Source: Protea cynaroides
Lineage: Eukaryota; Streptophyta; Magnoliopsida; Proteales; Proteaceae
DNA length: 64,000 bases
Assembly (NCBI GenBank): GCA_028583415.1
Contig: CM053267.1
Coordinates: 27,514,902-27,578,901 of the forward strand
Reading direction: 5' to 3'
The notes under the pieces are model-generated. The model made no database searches and was not told where the DNA came from. It saw only the letters and a program-made list of their open reading frames with translations. The position numbers were made by a program, and so were the translations under genes. Shown in pieces: positions 21,387 through 32,289 of this stretch (the stretch's first letter is position 1; the number at the start of each line of letters is the position of its first letter).

Positions 21387-22165
21387 TCACTTGGTAACTG
21401 CAAGCCCAAGGGAAGTTATGCACCATATGAACTTCTCCCTCGTAATAGGCTTCATCAGCGTATCTGCTATGTTGTCGTTAGTGTAAATCTTCTGCAGTGA
21501 GATTACTCCATCTTCTACCACATCATGAACAAAGTGATACTTTACATCAATGTACTTGGTACAAGAGTGAAACATTGGATTAACAGCCAAATGTAACATA
21601 TTCAAACTATCACAATGAATAGTTATCGCTTTCTGGTTGATCCTCAGTTCATCAAACAATCTCTTCAGCCATGTGCCTTCTTTGCTTGAATCTATTGCTA
21701 TGATGTACTCAGCTTTTGTAGTTAACAAAGCCAACACATATTCCAATTTTAGCATTCAAATGATTGCACCATTGGCTAAAGTGAAATAGTACCCAGTGGT
21801 AGATCTCCTTCTGTCACAGTCTTCTGCATAGTCTGCATCTACAAATCCAACCAACTGTAAATTTTGGCTACTATAATAGATAGCCATGTCAGAAGTACCC
21901 TTCAAGTAACAAAAGATCCACTTGATATTGACCCGGATTCACCATGTACCTGCTAACTACTCCCACTATTTGTGCAATGTCTGGTCTAGCGCACACCTTG
22001 GCAAATATAAGGCTTCTTACTACTGATGCATATGGTAATCAAACCATCTATGTCTTCTCTGTTTTCGTGTTAGGACTCTGCTCCAAGGACTGTCTACAAC
22101 CAATAGAAAGTGGGATATTAACTGGTTTAGGATTCTACATATTGAAGCGACTAAAAATACCTTAT
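21387..22165 (-). pseudogene. Ty1/copia RT end and RNase H fragment
   Basis: Read on the minus strand, the piece begins in the RT thumb (PKPVNIPLS-like) and passes through a PDIAQ...VVSRYM stretch. It then reaches RNase H motifs: FVDADYAED, RRRSTTGYYF, TKAEYIIAIDSSKE, IHCDSLNMLHL, and an IADTLMKPITREKF tail. Several frameshifts and a stop break it. It lacks LTRs, and its 5' side is cut off where LINE sequence begins, so it is a truncated remnant unrelated in sequence to the two complete copia elements here. Confidence 0.8.
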
Positions 22166-23615
22166 GGGGATGGACCACCTAAATACTAGGATTTACCTTC
22201 TGAGTTTGGCATATATATGAAGAGGTGTTTTCAGAATATCCAAGATCGAATTTCCAATAAGGTCTCAAACTGGAGAAGCTCTATTCTTACACAAGCAGGT
22301 AAGGAGATCCTTACTAAGTCTGTTCTTCTTTTAATGTCTAACTATGCCAGCTATCACTTTAAAGTCCCTATTTCTCATCACAAATTCATTAGGAAGAAGG
22401 CTATAGAGTTCTCTGGAATGATGAAATGAAGAAGGGTATTCATTGGTTGGCTTGAAGCAAACTGTGTAAATCAAAAGAAAGAGGAGGTCTCGGCTTTAGA
22501 GACCCTCTATTTTAGAATTTGGCGATGCTTACGAAGATGGTTTGGCATTTGTGGTCTTCCCCCTCTACTCCTTGGGCTTCAACTTTCAAAATCTTTCCCT
22601 CGGAAAGATTTCTTATAGGCAAAATTGGGAAGTAATCCATCTTGGGTGTAGAGGAGCATTATTAAGGGGAGAGTTTTCTCTTAAAAGGCTCATTTGGCAA
22701 GTAGGCACTGGTAGTAAAATCCGAATTTGGGAGGATTTATGGATTCCTTCCTTATCAAATTCAAATCTCTCTACCTTTAAGCCTTTGAATTGTGATCTTT
22801 TTTAGGTGTCTAAGTTAATTGACCAATCAAAAAAATTATGGAATATCGATATTCTAGAGAATCTCTTTCCTAAGGAGATAATTAAGAAGATTTTGAAGAT
22901 TTCAATTAGATTATGCCTCTCAAAGACAAACTTATATGGAATGCCAACAGATTTGGTAAATTTTCCGTGAAATCAGCATATTATCCTATCTCAAATTACT
23001 TTGAAGATAAGGACCGTGAGTTGGCTTCCACTTCCAAAACTAGTACCTGGAATTTGGTTACCCCTAATATATGGAAAAGGATCTGGTCTTCCAACACCCT
23101 ACCAAAAATAAAGATTTTTTTTATAAAGAGTTTGTTGCCATGGTATTGCTTCAAGTGTAAATTTTGATCAGCAAAAGTATTCCTATTGACGGTAATTGCA
23201 AGAGGTGTGGAGCTAAAATGGAATCCATTGAGCATATCCTGCTCATTTGCCCCTTCGCTAAATCCGTGTGGTTCGGCTCCTCTATAAATCATAAGATTCC
23301 TAATCTCCCTCACCTGAAGTTTCATCAATGGATTGCTCTATGAAATCCTATCTTTAAGCAGAACAGAAACAGTGCTTATCTGGCATGGTTAATGGCCTCT
23401 TTTATTATTTGGTTTTTTTGGAAGGATAGAAACAAATGCATTTTTCATCATATCCAATGTAATCCCCTTTTAGTTATTGCTAAAGCAAAAAATGCGTTTG
23501 ATTTTATTTTTTTTAATTTAAATGTGTTAATCGGCCATGAAATCCTAGTATGATGTGCTTATGATATTCCAATATAAGATCTGTGAATAAATTTAATGTA
23601 AACCCATGAAAAAAA
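22166..23615 (+). pseudogene. L1-type LINE 3' fragment (RT C-terminus and zf-RVT region)
   Basis: Frame-broken segments read as plant non-LTR retrotransposon ORF2: IQDRISNKVSNWRSSILTQA then GKEILTKSV (22217-22429), WQVGTGSKIRIWEDLWIPSL (about 22690-22755), KLIWNANRFGKFSVKSAYY (about 22926-22985), and a zinc-binding RVT tail CKRCGAKMESIEHILLICPF (about 23190-23255), then FWKDRNKCIF. The endonuclease and polymerase core are absent, as usual for 5'-truncated LINEs. An A run at 23609-23615 may be the poly(A) tail, and the next copia element begins immediately after it. Confidence 0.8.
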
Positions 23616-24349
23616 TGTTGGGTTGGGTTTTCCTCTTATGTAGAGGATGGCCCATTACTTATAAGCCCATAAGGAGTAAGGGCCCTTAGGTAACTTTCTC
23701 AATTATAGTTGAATTAGGGTTTTATCTCTTTAACCTCTTTAACCCTATTAGAATGAAACAAGGGGAGAAATAGAGGTTAAGTGAGTTGTTGTCTGCCCAA
23801 AACAGAGAAGAGAAGAAAGCTGCATGGTTTCAATCAAGGTGAGGATCGAAAGGTCATCCGTGGTCCGATTGAGCTGAAATTTGGATAGCAGATTCATAAC
23901 TGAGAGTTCTTCATTCTGAATGGTGCGATTAACAATTGGAGTCTTCTAGATCAGTCAGATAATCAACATTTTCACCTATTCGGGTGAGATCTCTTTCAAT
24001 CTTCGTCTTGGTATTTGGGTTGTTGATGGTGTATTCCTAGAACATGTTGTTCTAGATTTTTTGATGATATATGCCAAGAATATTGTGTTGTTGAGAAATG
24101 ATGTTATTGTAAGCCTCTAGTTCTAACTAGAGAAGACTCTTGTATTCCCATATTTTGGTAATAGTGAAGAGATTTGAGTGGATTACGGTCCCAGGATTTT
24201 TACTCCTCACATTGGGGAGGTTTTCTACGTAAAAATTCCTTGTATTATGTGTGTGGATTTTATTGTGCTTGGAATATTACTTTCTATTTGACTGCTTCCT
24301 GTTAGGTTTACTCAAGTGAGGAAAGAATTTATTCTTCTCTTTCCTATCA
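23616..24349 (+). repeat. 5' LTR of the Tork-like element
   Basis: The LTR has TG...CA termini and is repeated at 28396-29120 with many small differences. Its tail CTTTCCTATCA adjoins the primer site. Confidence 0.93.
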
Positions 24350-24364
24350 AGTGGTATCAGAGTT
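24350..24364 (+). promoter_or_regulatory. Primer binding site (initiator-Met tRNA type)
   Basis: AGTGGTATCAGAGTT directly follows the 5' LTR and contains the canonical TGGTATCAGAG. Confidence 0.9.
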
Positions 24365-24398
24365 TGGTTGTTATTTAAAGTTTTTCTTGGGTTGAACA

Positions 24399-25236
24399 AT
24401 GAAAACTAATACAAGTATAATGTACTCTGAACGGTTCAAATTATCATGTTTGGAAAAGAAAAATGAAAAATCTCCTTTATGTAAAAGATTATTATCTACC
24501 CGTATTTGCTAGTAAGAAACCTAAAAATAAGACTGATGATGAATGGAATATTTTTCATCGACAAGTGTGTGGGTACATTAGACAGTGGATGGATGATAAT
24601 GTGTTGAACCATATAAGTGAAGAGATACATGCACGCACTCTTTGGACAAAGCTTGAGCAATTGTATTATAGGAAGACAGGGAATAATAAATTATTTTTAA
24701 TTAAACAAATGATGGCCTTAAGGTATCAAGATGGAACTCCGATGACAGATCACTTAAACTCATTTTAGAGAATCATCAATCAGGTGTCCTCGATGGGTAT
24801 CAAGTTTGATGAAGAGATACAGGGATTATAGCTTCTTGGTACTTTTCCGAACTCATGGGAGACGTTTAGAATGTCATTATCAAACTCAATTTTAAATGGT
24901 GTAATTTCAATGGATTTAACTAAAAGCAGTGTTTTAAATGATGAGATGAGAAGAAAGTCGCAAGGTTCCACTTCACAATCAGATGCTTTGGTCACCGAAA
25001 ATAAGGGGAGGAGTAAGAGCCGTGGTTCGAAGAAAAGAGATAAAAACAGAGGCAAATCCAATAAATTTGCAAATGTTGAATGTCACTACTGTGGTTTAAA
25101 GGGCCACACCAAGAAGTATTGTCGAAAGCTAAAAAGAGATAATAAAAAGGAAAAAGGTAAAGAAAATAAGAAAGATGATGAAAGTGATGATGAGCGAGTT
25201 GCCACCACTTCTGAGGAATTTTTTTACTATCTATGA
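24399..25236 (+). pseudogene. Tork-like gag, with zinc knuckle
   Basis: A start codon lies 49 bases after the LTR, but the gag frame (YHVWKRKMKNLLYVKDYYLP) is entered only after a one-base shift near 24430. The core TLWTKLEQLYYRK, the basic region SKSRGSKKRDKNRGK and one complete knuckle CHYCGLKGHTKKYC are clear. TAG codons at 24766-24768 and 24829-24831 interrupt it where Gln and Trp are usual. The frame ends by a one-base shift in a T7 run (25219-25225). Confidence 0.85.
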
Positions 25237-26472
25237 TAGTGATGTAGTCAATCTTACAAGCTATGAGACAAGTTGGGTGATTGACAGTGGTGCTTCTATT
25301 CATGCTACATCTCAAAGGGACTACTTTACATCTTACACGCCAAGTGACTTTGGTGTTGTAAGGATGGGCAATGATGGCTTCACCAAAGTTGTTGGCATTG
25401 GAGATGTTTGTTTGAAAACCTATATTGGTACAAAATTAATTCTTAAGGATGTGAAACATATTCCTGACATCCGTTTAAATTTAATTTCTACAGGCAAACT
25501 TGATGATGAAGGCTTTTGTAATACCTTCTGTGAAGGTCAATGGAAGCTCACTAAAGATGTTATGATTGTAGCAAGAGGTAAAAAGTGCTCAACATTGTAC
25601 TTATTGCAAGCAAGACTCTCTAAGGACATTGTAAATGTAGTTGACAATGAAGGTACAACTGAGTTATGGCATAAGAGACTTGGTCACATGAGTGAGATGG
25701 GAATGATGTTGCTGTCCAAGAATAAACTCCTATCTAGAATGAAAAATACACATTTGAAAAAGTGTGCTGTTGCTTAGTAGGGAAGCAGAATAGAGTCTCC
25801 TTCAAGAGTCCTTTTTCTTCAACAAAATCAAATGTACTTGATTTGGTACATTCTGATGTGTGCGATCCTATGAAGACGAAAGCACTTGGTGGTTCTCTTT
25901 ATTTTATAACATTCATTGATGATCACTTAAGAAAGTTATGGGTTTATACCTTGAAGACAAATGATCAAGTACTAAACATATTTAAACAATTTTAAGCTTC
26001 AGTTGAGAGACAGACTGGTAAGAAATTAAAATGCATTCGCACAGATAATGGGGGAGAATATACAGGACCATTTGATGACTACTGCAAAGAACAGGGTATT
26101 CGACATCGAAAGACACCTCTAAAAACTCCTCAGTTGAATGGTTTAGCTGAGAGAATGAGCAAGACACTGGTAGAGAGAGTCAGATGTTTACTTTTACATG
26201 CAGGGCTGCCAAGATACTTTTGGGGTGAGGCTTTGAGTACAGTTGTACACTTATTGAATATATCACCATATGTTCCGCTACAATATGACGTGCCAAATAA
26301 AGTTTGGACAGGTAAGGATATTTTTTATGATCATTTGCATGTCTTTGGACGCAAGACATTTGTGTATATTCCCCAAGATGAGAGGTCTAAACTTGATATC
26401 AAGACACGACAGTGTGTATTTGTGGGTTATGGTCAAGATGAGTTTGGCTATGGATTTATGATCCGATTGTAA
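25226..26472 (+). pseudogene. Tork-like protease and integrase
   Basis: The protease active site is WVIDSGASIHAT, with a typical copia tail HIPDIRLNLISTGKL. The integrase zinc region (ELWHKRLGHMSEMGM) is followed by catalytic motifs LVHSDVCDP (Asp), IRTDNGGEY (Asp) and LNGLAERMSKTL (Glu), all retained. Stops near 25775, 25993 and 26470 and a frame change near 25760 break it. In life these domains process the polyprotein and insert element DNA. Confidence 0.85.
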
Positions 26473-26542
26473 AAAAAATTATCAGAAGCCGAGATGTTGT
26501 GTTTATGGAAGACCAGACCATACAAGATATTGATAAGGCATA

Positions 26543-27560
26543 GTGTCTCAACAAAGTGATGATTTGATTAACTTGGATCTAGTCCCTTTAAAATCGGTTC
26601 CTGAACAAGTTGGAGATGTGGATCAAAACGATCAGCATGATACAGGTGATACTGATATTTCCACACAGGTTGAGATAGATCATGATTCTTATGAGCAGCT
26701 ACCAGTACCAGAATTTCCACTACATGTTCCAATCAGAAGGTCTACCAGAGATAGACAGTCTTCCATAGGGTATTCTACAAATGAATACGTATTATTAACT
26801 AATGGGGGAGAACCTGAGTGCTTTGAAGAAGCCATGGAAGATGAACACAATGACAAGTGGGTTGAAGCAATGCAAGATGAAATGAAGTCATTGCATGATA
26901 ATCACACTTTTGACTTAGTAAAGTTGCCTAAGGGCAAGAGAGCTTTGAAAAATAAGTGGGTGTATAGAGTGAAGCATGAAGAACACACTCTACATCCAAG
27001 GTACAAAGCTAGATTGGTGGTCAAGGGATTCCATCAAAGCAAAGGCATTGACTTTGATGAGATTTTCGCTCCAGTTGTAAAGATGTCATCCATTCGGGTG
27101 GTTTTCAGTTTAGCAACTAGTCTTGACTTAGAGGTCGAGCAAATGGTTGTAAAAACAGCTTTCCTTCATGGTGAATTGGAGAAAAAGATCTACATGGAAC
27201 AGCCAGAGGGTTTTAAGGTAAAGGGAAAAGAGGAGTATGTATGCAGACCGAAGAAAAATCTTTATGGCTTGAAACAAGCACCGAGACAATGGTATAAGAA
27301 GTTTGACTCAATTATGGGGGAGCAAGGCTATAGAAAAACTACTTCTGACCATTGTGTTTTTGTTCAAAAAATTCTCTAATGATGATTTTGTTATCCTTTT
27401 GCTTTATGTAGATGACATGTTAATTGTTGGCAATAATGCTTCAAAGATTGACAAGTTAAAGAAACAATTAAGCAAGTTTTTTGCCATGAAAGACTTGGGA
27501 AAAGCAAAACAAATTCTTGGCATAAAAATCATTCATGACAGGAATGCCAAGAAATTATAA
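26543..27560 (+). pseudogene. Tork-like reverse transcriptase with a lost catalytic Asp
   Basis: The finger/palm part shows NKWVYRVKHEE, ARLVVKGFHQSKGIDF and NLYGLKQAPRQWY. The first catalytic Asp, expected in QMDVKTAF, is Val here (GTT at 27146-27148, EQMVVKTAFLHG). The YVDD box is intact (LLLYVDDMLIVG, about 27400-27435) but lies in another frame after a shift in an A6 run near 27366. A TAA at 27558 precedes LSQEKYIEKIL. Confidence 0.88.
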
Positions 27561-28379
27561 TTGTCTCAAGAGAAGTACATAGAAAAAATACTTCAAAGAT
27601 TTAAGATGGACAAAGCTAAAGTGGTTTGCTCTCCTCTTGTTACTCACTTTAGATTAAGTACCAAGCAAAGCCCGTCTACTAACGAAGAGAAGGAAAACAT
27701 GGAAAGAGTTCCATATGCTTCAGCAGTGGGAAGTCTGATGTATGCAATGGTTTGCATAAGGCGGCCAAACAGAGCACATGCAGTTAGCACCGTTAGTCGT
27801 TTCCTCTCAAATCCAAGAAGAAAGCATTGGAATGTAATTAAGTAGATTATGAGGTATCTTCGGGGAACGTCTGATTTGAAATTATGTTTTGGAAGTAAGA
27901 AACATTTATTGGTTGGCTACACAGATTCAGATATGACTAGAGATGTCGATACTCATAAGTCTACTTCGGGTTATTTGATAACTTTCTCAGGAGGAGTTGT
28001 GGCTTCGCAATCAAGATTACAGAAATTTGTTGCTCTTTCTACTACCGAGATAGAGTACATTGCAGCAATGGAAGCTTGCAAAGAGTTGCTATGGATGAAG
28101 AAGTTTGTGCAGGAGCTTGGCTTAAAGCAAGAAAAGTATGTGTTGTTCTGTGATAGTCAGAGTGCTATCCATCTTGGTAAGAATTCTACTTTTCACTCTA
28201 GATCAAAACATATTGATGTGAGATATCATTGGATTAGAGATGTTTTGAATTCTAAGTTGCTAGAGATTGAGAAAATTCATACCGACCATAATGGATCAGA
28301 TATGTTGACAAAGGCTTTACCAAGAGAGAAGCTTGAGGTTTGTCGTTTGATCGTTGGTATGATGGATTCCTCCACATAG
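27561..28379 (+). pseudogene. Tork-like RT thumb and RNase H
   Basis: After SQEKYIEKILQRFKM and VPYASAVGSLMYAMV, a TAG at 27843-27845 interrupts the connection before IMRYLRGTSDLKL. RNase H then reads cleanly for 176 codons with catalytic motifs YTDSDM, STTEIEYIAAM and FCDSQSAIHLGKN, ending in LTKALPREKLEVC. It is one of the better preserved parts of the element. Confidence 0.88.
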
Positions 28380-28380
28380 T

Positions 28381-28395
28381 CGGGAGCAGGAGATT
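28381..28395 (+). promoter_or_regulatory. Polypurine tract
   Basis: CGGGAGCAGGAGATT immediately precedes the 3' LTR; it is purine-rich but interrupted by a C. Confidence 0.7.
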
Positions 28396-29120
28396 TGTTG
28401 GGTTGGGTTTTCCTCTTTTGTAGAGGATGGCCCATTACTTATAAGCCCATATGGAGTAAGGGCCCTTAATTAACTTTTTCAATTACAGTTAAATTAAGTT
28501 TTTATCTCTTTAACCCTATTAGAATGAAACAAGGAGAGAAAGAGAGGTTAAGTGAGTTGCTGTCCGCCCAAAACAGAGAAGAGTAGAAAGCTGCGTGGTT
28601 TCAATCAAGGTGAGGATCGAAAGGTCTTCCATGGTCCGATTGAGCTGAAATTTGGATAGCAAATTCGTAACTGAGAGTTCCTTATTCTGAACGGTGCGAT
28701 TGATGATTGGAGTCTTCTAAATCAGTCAGATAATCAACGTTTTCACCTATTCGGGTGAGATCTCTTTTAATCTTCATCTATGTATTTGGGTTGTTAATGG
28801 TGTATTCCTAGAACATGTTGTTCTAGATGTTTTTGATGATATATGCCAAGAATATTGTGTTCTTGAGGAATGATGTTATAGTAAGCCTCTAGTTCTAACT
28901 AGAAAAGACTCTTGTATTCCCATATTTTAGTGATAGTGAAGAGATTTGAGTGGACTACAGTCCCGTGGTTTTTACTCTTCACATTGTGGAGGTTTTCCAC
29001 TAAAAATTCCTTCTGTTATGTGTGTGGATTTTATTGTGCTTGGAATATTGCTTTCTATTTGATTGCTTCCTATTAGGTTCACTCAAGAGAGGAAATAATT
29101 TATCATTCTCTTTCCTATCG
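28396..29120 (+). repeat. 3' LTR of the Tork-like element
   Basis: It is a direct repeat of the 5' LTR, about nine bases shorter, ending CCTATCG rather than CCTATCA. Confidence 0.92.
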
Positions 29121-29326
29121 AGAAATTGGTAAAAATCAATAAACCTTCATTCGGTTTAACTAGAACACCCATTGGTAATGCTAATCCTGTGACAAAGTAC
29201 AAAGCCTTCGCCAGAATATTGAGACCTTTGCATTGGGTTTGGTAGGGGTTGAAGAGTCCATGAGAAGGGTGTTTCCTTCTCTGGTAGGGTTGAATAGTCT
29301 GAAATGGAAAAAGGTTGCACTTATCC

Positions 29327-31542
29327 TGTAAGACCCACACTCCATGAACCCATTATAAACCTTTAATTCATGTCGTAACAGGTATTCCAATCATCACTGG
29401 GTCAGACAGGACAAACGGATGACAACCGGGTACGAAAATGGACCCATGTATGATAAGTAAGTCATACCGGTTGATGGAACTGGTCGATGGTACCGGTCGA
29501 CCTGTATGTCTACGTAGGCAGACCACTTAGATCTGGAAATGGATCTCTATGGGACCCACTTTTCAAATTTTGAACCTAAGGACTTCCCAATGTAAGGGGG
29601 CTTCTTCAACTCAATCCTAGTCTATTTAAAGACCCCTAAACCTCCTTAAATCTCTTTCATTGATCCACACAAACCCTAGAGAGGAGAAAGAGATCGAAGA
29701 AGGAAAAGCAGCTAAGGAAGGAGAGGGAAGAGCCGTCGTTGCCGTAGAAGAGCCGCTGTTGCCGTTGGACGAAGAACACTCTACTGTGACCCAACAGTAA
29801 GTGCTTAAACCTTCCTCTAAGTTAATCATTATAGAAGGTTAGTCATGAATGGATCAATACCATGCAAGGCGAAGTATTGATCTAAACAAGAATTTACCGT
29901 CAAACCCTAATACAGTAGATAAAACCTAGATTCAAGTTCTAGGTTGAGGATCATCAAAACTAGGACTTGAATGGAGTTTGAAACAACTCTAACTCATTGC
30001 TCAGACCTATAATGTATAGGAGAAACCCTAGAATCAATAGGGGGTGACCGACGGAAGCCGAGAACTAAACGTATGGTCTTTCGGAGACATATCGGTCGAC
30101 CAAACTCGTCGCACCCTATGTGACCAGTACTGCGACCGGTATCTCTCAGAGACTGGTCTGTGGGGACCGGTCGACCATATCGGTCGCACCTTTCCCCACA
30201 GTGTCGCGATCGGTACCCGCCACCAGTACGTACGATCGGAATGCTCTATGGGAGTGTTTTGACCCAGTTAATTTTCGACCAACGTAAACCCTAAGAAAAA
30301 CTATTCTAAATCAACCCTAACATCGTGTAGGACCTTGTGATAGCGAGTTTGGATTCTGTGACACGGAGCAAGCTATCAATCAAGTGTTAGATAAGGGAAT
30401 CAGACCTAAACCCTAATAACTTAATAACAGTAAAATGTTGTTAATAATTGTGATTCTATGAAATGTTATTTGTGCATACTTGCATGTCATCTTTACTTTC
30501 AGTTATTATTATTGTTCATGCATACTCTCTATGCTAGGATGTGACTGTTAGGGATGTGATTGTTTTTGTTGGTGTGTGGAATGGAAGGGCCTGGGGTCTG
30601 GGATCATTCCTCACATTAGCACCTTTTCGTATCAGTTCTATTTTAGCATGCTTGGTGCGAGTAGGGTATCAGGGGGAGGAAGTGGCACTGTGGTCTCTGG
30701 CCTGACCACTAGACTCTAGCTCTATCTCTATGCCATAGGGAGCTGTGTTGGGATAGGGCTTACTGTGATGACATATAGGATTGGTTAGTTACAGGCCCAG
30801 TTTGCAAGCCCTCGCCAATAGAGGCTTACGTGTTGGTATGGGTGGGGCATTAGGGGAAGTGTTGGCAGTGTTTGATCTAGACGCTTTAGCTCTATCTCTA
30901 TTCCATGGTGGGTGCATGTGGGACGACAGTGGTGTTTGATCCATTGGACGGCTTCACACACTCATGTATAGAGGTACAGTGGCTGCCAATCCTTTCTATA
31001 GCACATTGTAAACTTAAAACCAGACCATAATGTGAATGATACTCATGCATGTGTTTGTTGGATTGTCTGATTGTCTTACTGAGCTAAGTTGTGAGCTCAC
31101 CCTTGTATATATACATATTTTTAGATGTTGATGCAGGTTATACTGTGGAGGACTACATGGATGCTCCAGTTTATGGAGGTATTGCTGCTTTAGAAGTGCA
31201 AGCAAGGGAGGACGAGCATGACGCTTCATGCGAGTGCCATTTCTGTGTGTACCTTTAAGATGTTGGTTTTGTTTCTTTATTTATTTTCAGTTGGACTTAC
31301 AATTGGGATGTAAGGATAATTATTTATGTTTTGGTATTTTGAATAACTAGATAATTTATTTATCAATAGAAGTACTCAGTTCATTTAATTTAAGACTTCC
31401 GCTGTATTTTATTATATTATGATTATGGTTATGTACAACGATTTGTATGAATGGACATGGTCTTATTGAGATCCTGGTGTAAACCGTTAGTTCAATGAAG
31501 GTTCACTCACACTTTTGGTTCAGTCAGAATTGGGGTGTGACA
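29327..31542 (+). repeat. 5' LTR of the gypsy element
   Basis: It has TG...CA ends. From left to right it holds a cluster of ACCGGT/GGTCGACC words (29460-29520, 30040-30240) and two copies of the module core TAGCTCTATCTCTAT (30717, 30887). A TATA-like TTGTATATATACAT (about 31103) and a conserved short reading frame (31124-31258) follow, then the tail TTGGGGTGTGACA. Confidence 0.95.
31124..31258 (+). CDS. Conserved short reading frame in LTR, copy 1 (CxCxxC motif)
   Basis: Forty-four codons run from DVDAGYTVEDYMDAP to ASCECHFCVYL and a TAA. The frame starts after TTTTTAG, a plausible 3' splice site, just downstream of a TATA-like box. It has no ATG at its head; the first in-frame ATG is within the DYMDAP part. 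The same frame is kept in all LTR copies of this superfamily in the window, with amino-acid replacements that are mostly conservative. Function unknown; the Cys triplet suggests metal binding. It might be the 3' exon of a spliced reading frame, a leader peptide, or chance. Confidence 0.35.
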   Translation, partial: DVDAGYTVEDYMDAPVYGGIAALEVQAREDEHDASCECHFCVYL

Positions 31543-31544
31543 AC

Positions 31545-31556
31545 TTGGTATCAGAA
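31545..31556 (+). promoter_or_regulatory. Primer binding site (initiator-Met tRNA type)
   Basis: TTGGTATCAGAA lies two bases after the 5' LTR; TGGTATCAGA matches the initiator tRNA-Met 3' end. Confidence 0.9.
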
Positions 31557-32289
31557 GGAATGGAATCATTGTTGGATAAGCATTATGATTCTTATATATC
31601 TCGACATCCATTGATAAGATGTTTAGTTAGGGAATTATTGGAAGGAAGATGATTAAATTCAGATTAGATTCTATAGCCAAGGAACGTCAGATGATGTAAT
31701 GGAGGATCTGTTTCGAGATTGCTGAATGGATGGATATGAGTCATATCTATAAAAGAGTGCATGAGCAAAAAGTGAGAACTATCAAGAGTAGCCAATAAGG
31801 AAATAGATAGCACTCAAGTAAAGTTAAAGACGGCTACATCGGTATGAATTTTGACTAAGCAGAAGATTTCTAAAGGCAGATCTAAGAGTGGATACAAGGA
31901 TGAAGTAAAAAATTATGGCATTCATAGTATTCGGATTGGTACAAGTAATACTGAGTTATGCCCAATGTCGAGTGAGATGATTAAGTAAAAACCGAAAGTA
32001 AATTTGATGGAATTAATAAGAATACAAGCATATACCCTAATGCTTATAAATAGACTTGGGATATGTAATGAGTAATTAATTAAAAGATGCTTTTCGAGAT
32101 ATACGAAAGAGAGAATAGGGTAGAACATCAGTGATAAAAGAGATGAAAGCTACTGAGTACAATATGAGATTTTTGACGACAGTCTTTGAAAAATCATAAG
32201 AGATGAAGGAACTAGACAAGCTCTTAAGACCTTTATATCAGATTTTGCTAGTTCAAGCTCTTTTGGACTAGATGTTGTAGTGGGCAAGT
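31557..32289 (+). other. Internal leader of the gypsy element; gag not recognisable
   Basis: The minus-strand relative has gag of about 450 codons in the equivalent place. Here only AT-rich sequence without gag core, zinc knuckle or protease DSG motif is found before the protease tail. A deletion or replacement with unrelated sequence is the simplest reading. Confidence 0.6.

Larger units (their letters stand above)
23616..29120 (+). mobile_element. Ty1/copia LTR retrotransposon, Tork/TNT1-like, decayed
   Basis: Direct LTRs of about 730 bp (TGTTGGGTTGGGTTTTCC...TTTCCTATCA) enclose an initiator-Met primer site, a gag-PR-IN-RT-RNaseH order and a purine tract. The flanks AAAAA (left) and AGAAA (right) suggest a 5-bp duplication with one change, and the right LTR ends CG rather than CA. 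At least four in-frame stops (TAG 24766, TAG 24829, TAA 27558, TAG 27843) and three one-base frameshifts, two of them in T7 and A6 homopolymers, make it inactive. Confidence 0.92.

Noticed and set aside
29083..29340. 85-codon minus-strand frame between the Tork-like and gypsy elements
   Set aside because: It crosses the LTR boundary at 29327 and the LTR end at 29120, so it cannot be an intact gene; the 200-base middle has no recognisable similarity.
30044..30262. Frame rich in Asp/Arg in the 5' LTR, with a counterpart at 36360-36602
   Set aside because: It is the translation of the ACCGGT/GGTCGACC word cluster; lengths differ between copies and the frame is not kept, unlike the CxCxxC frame.
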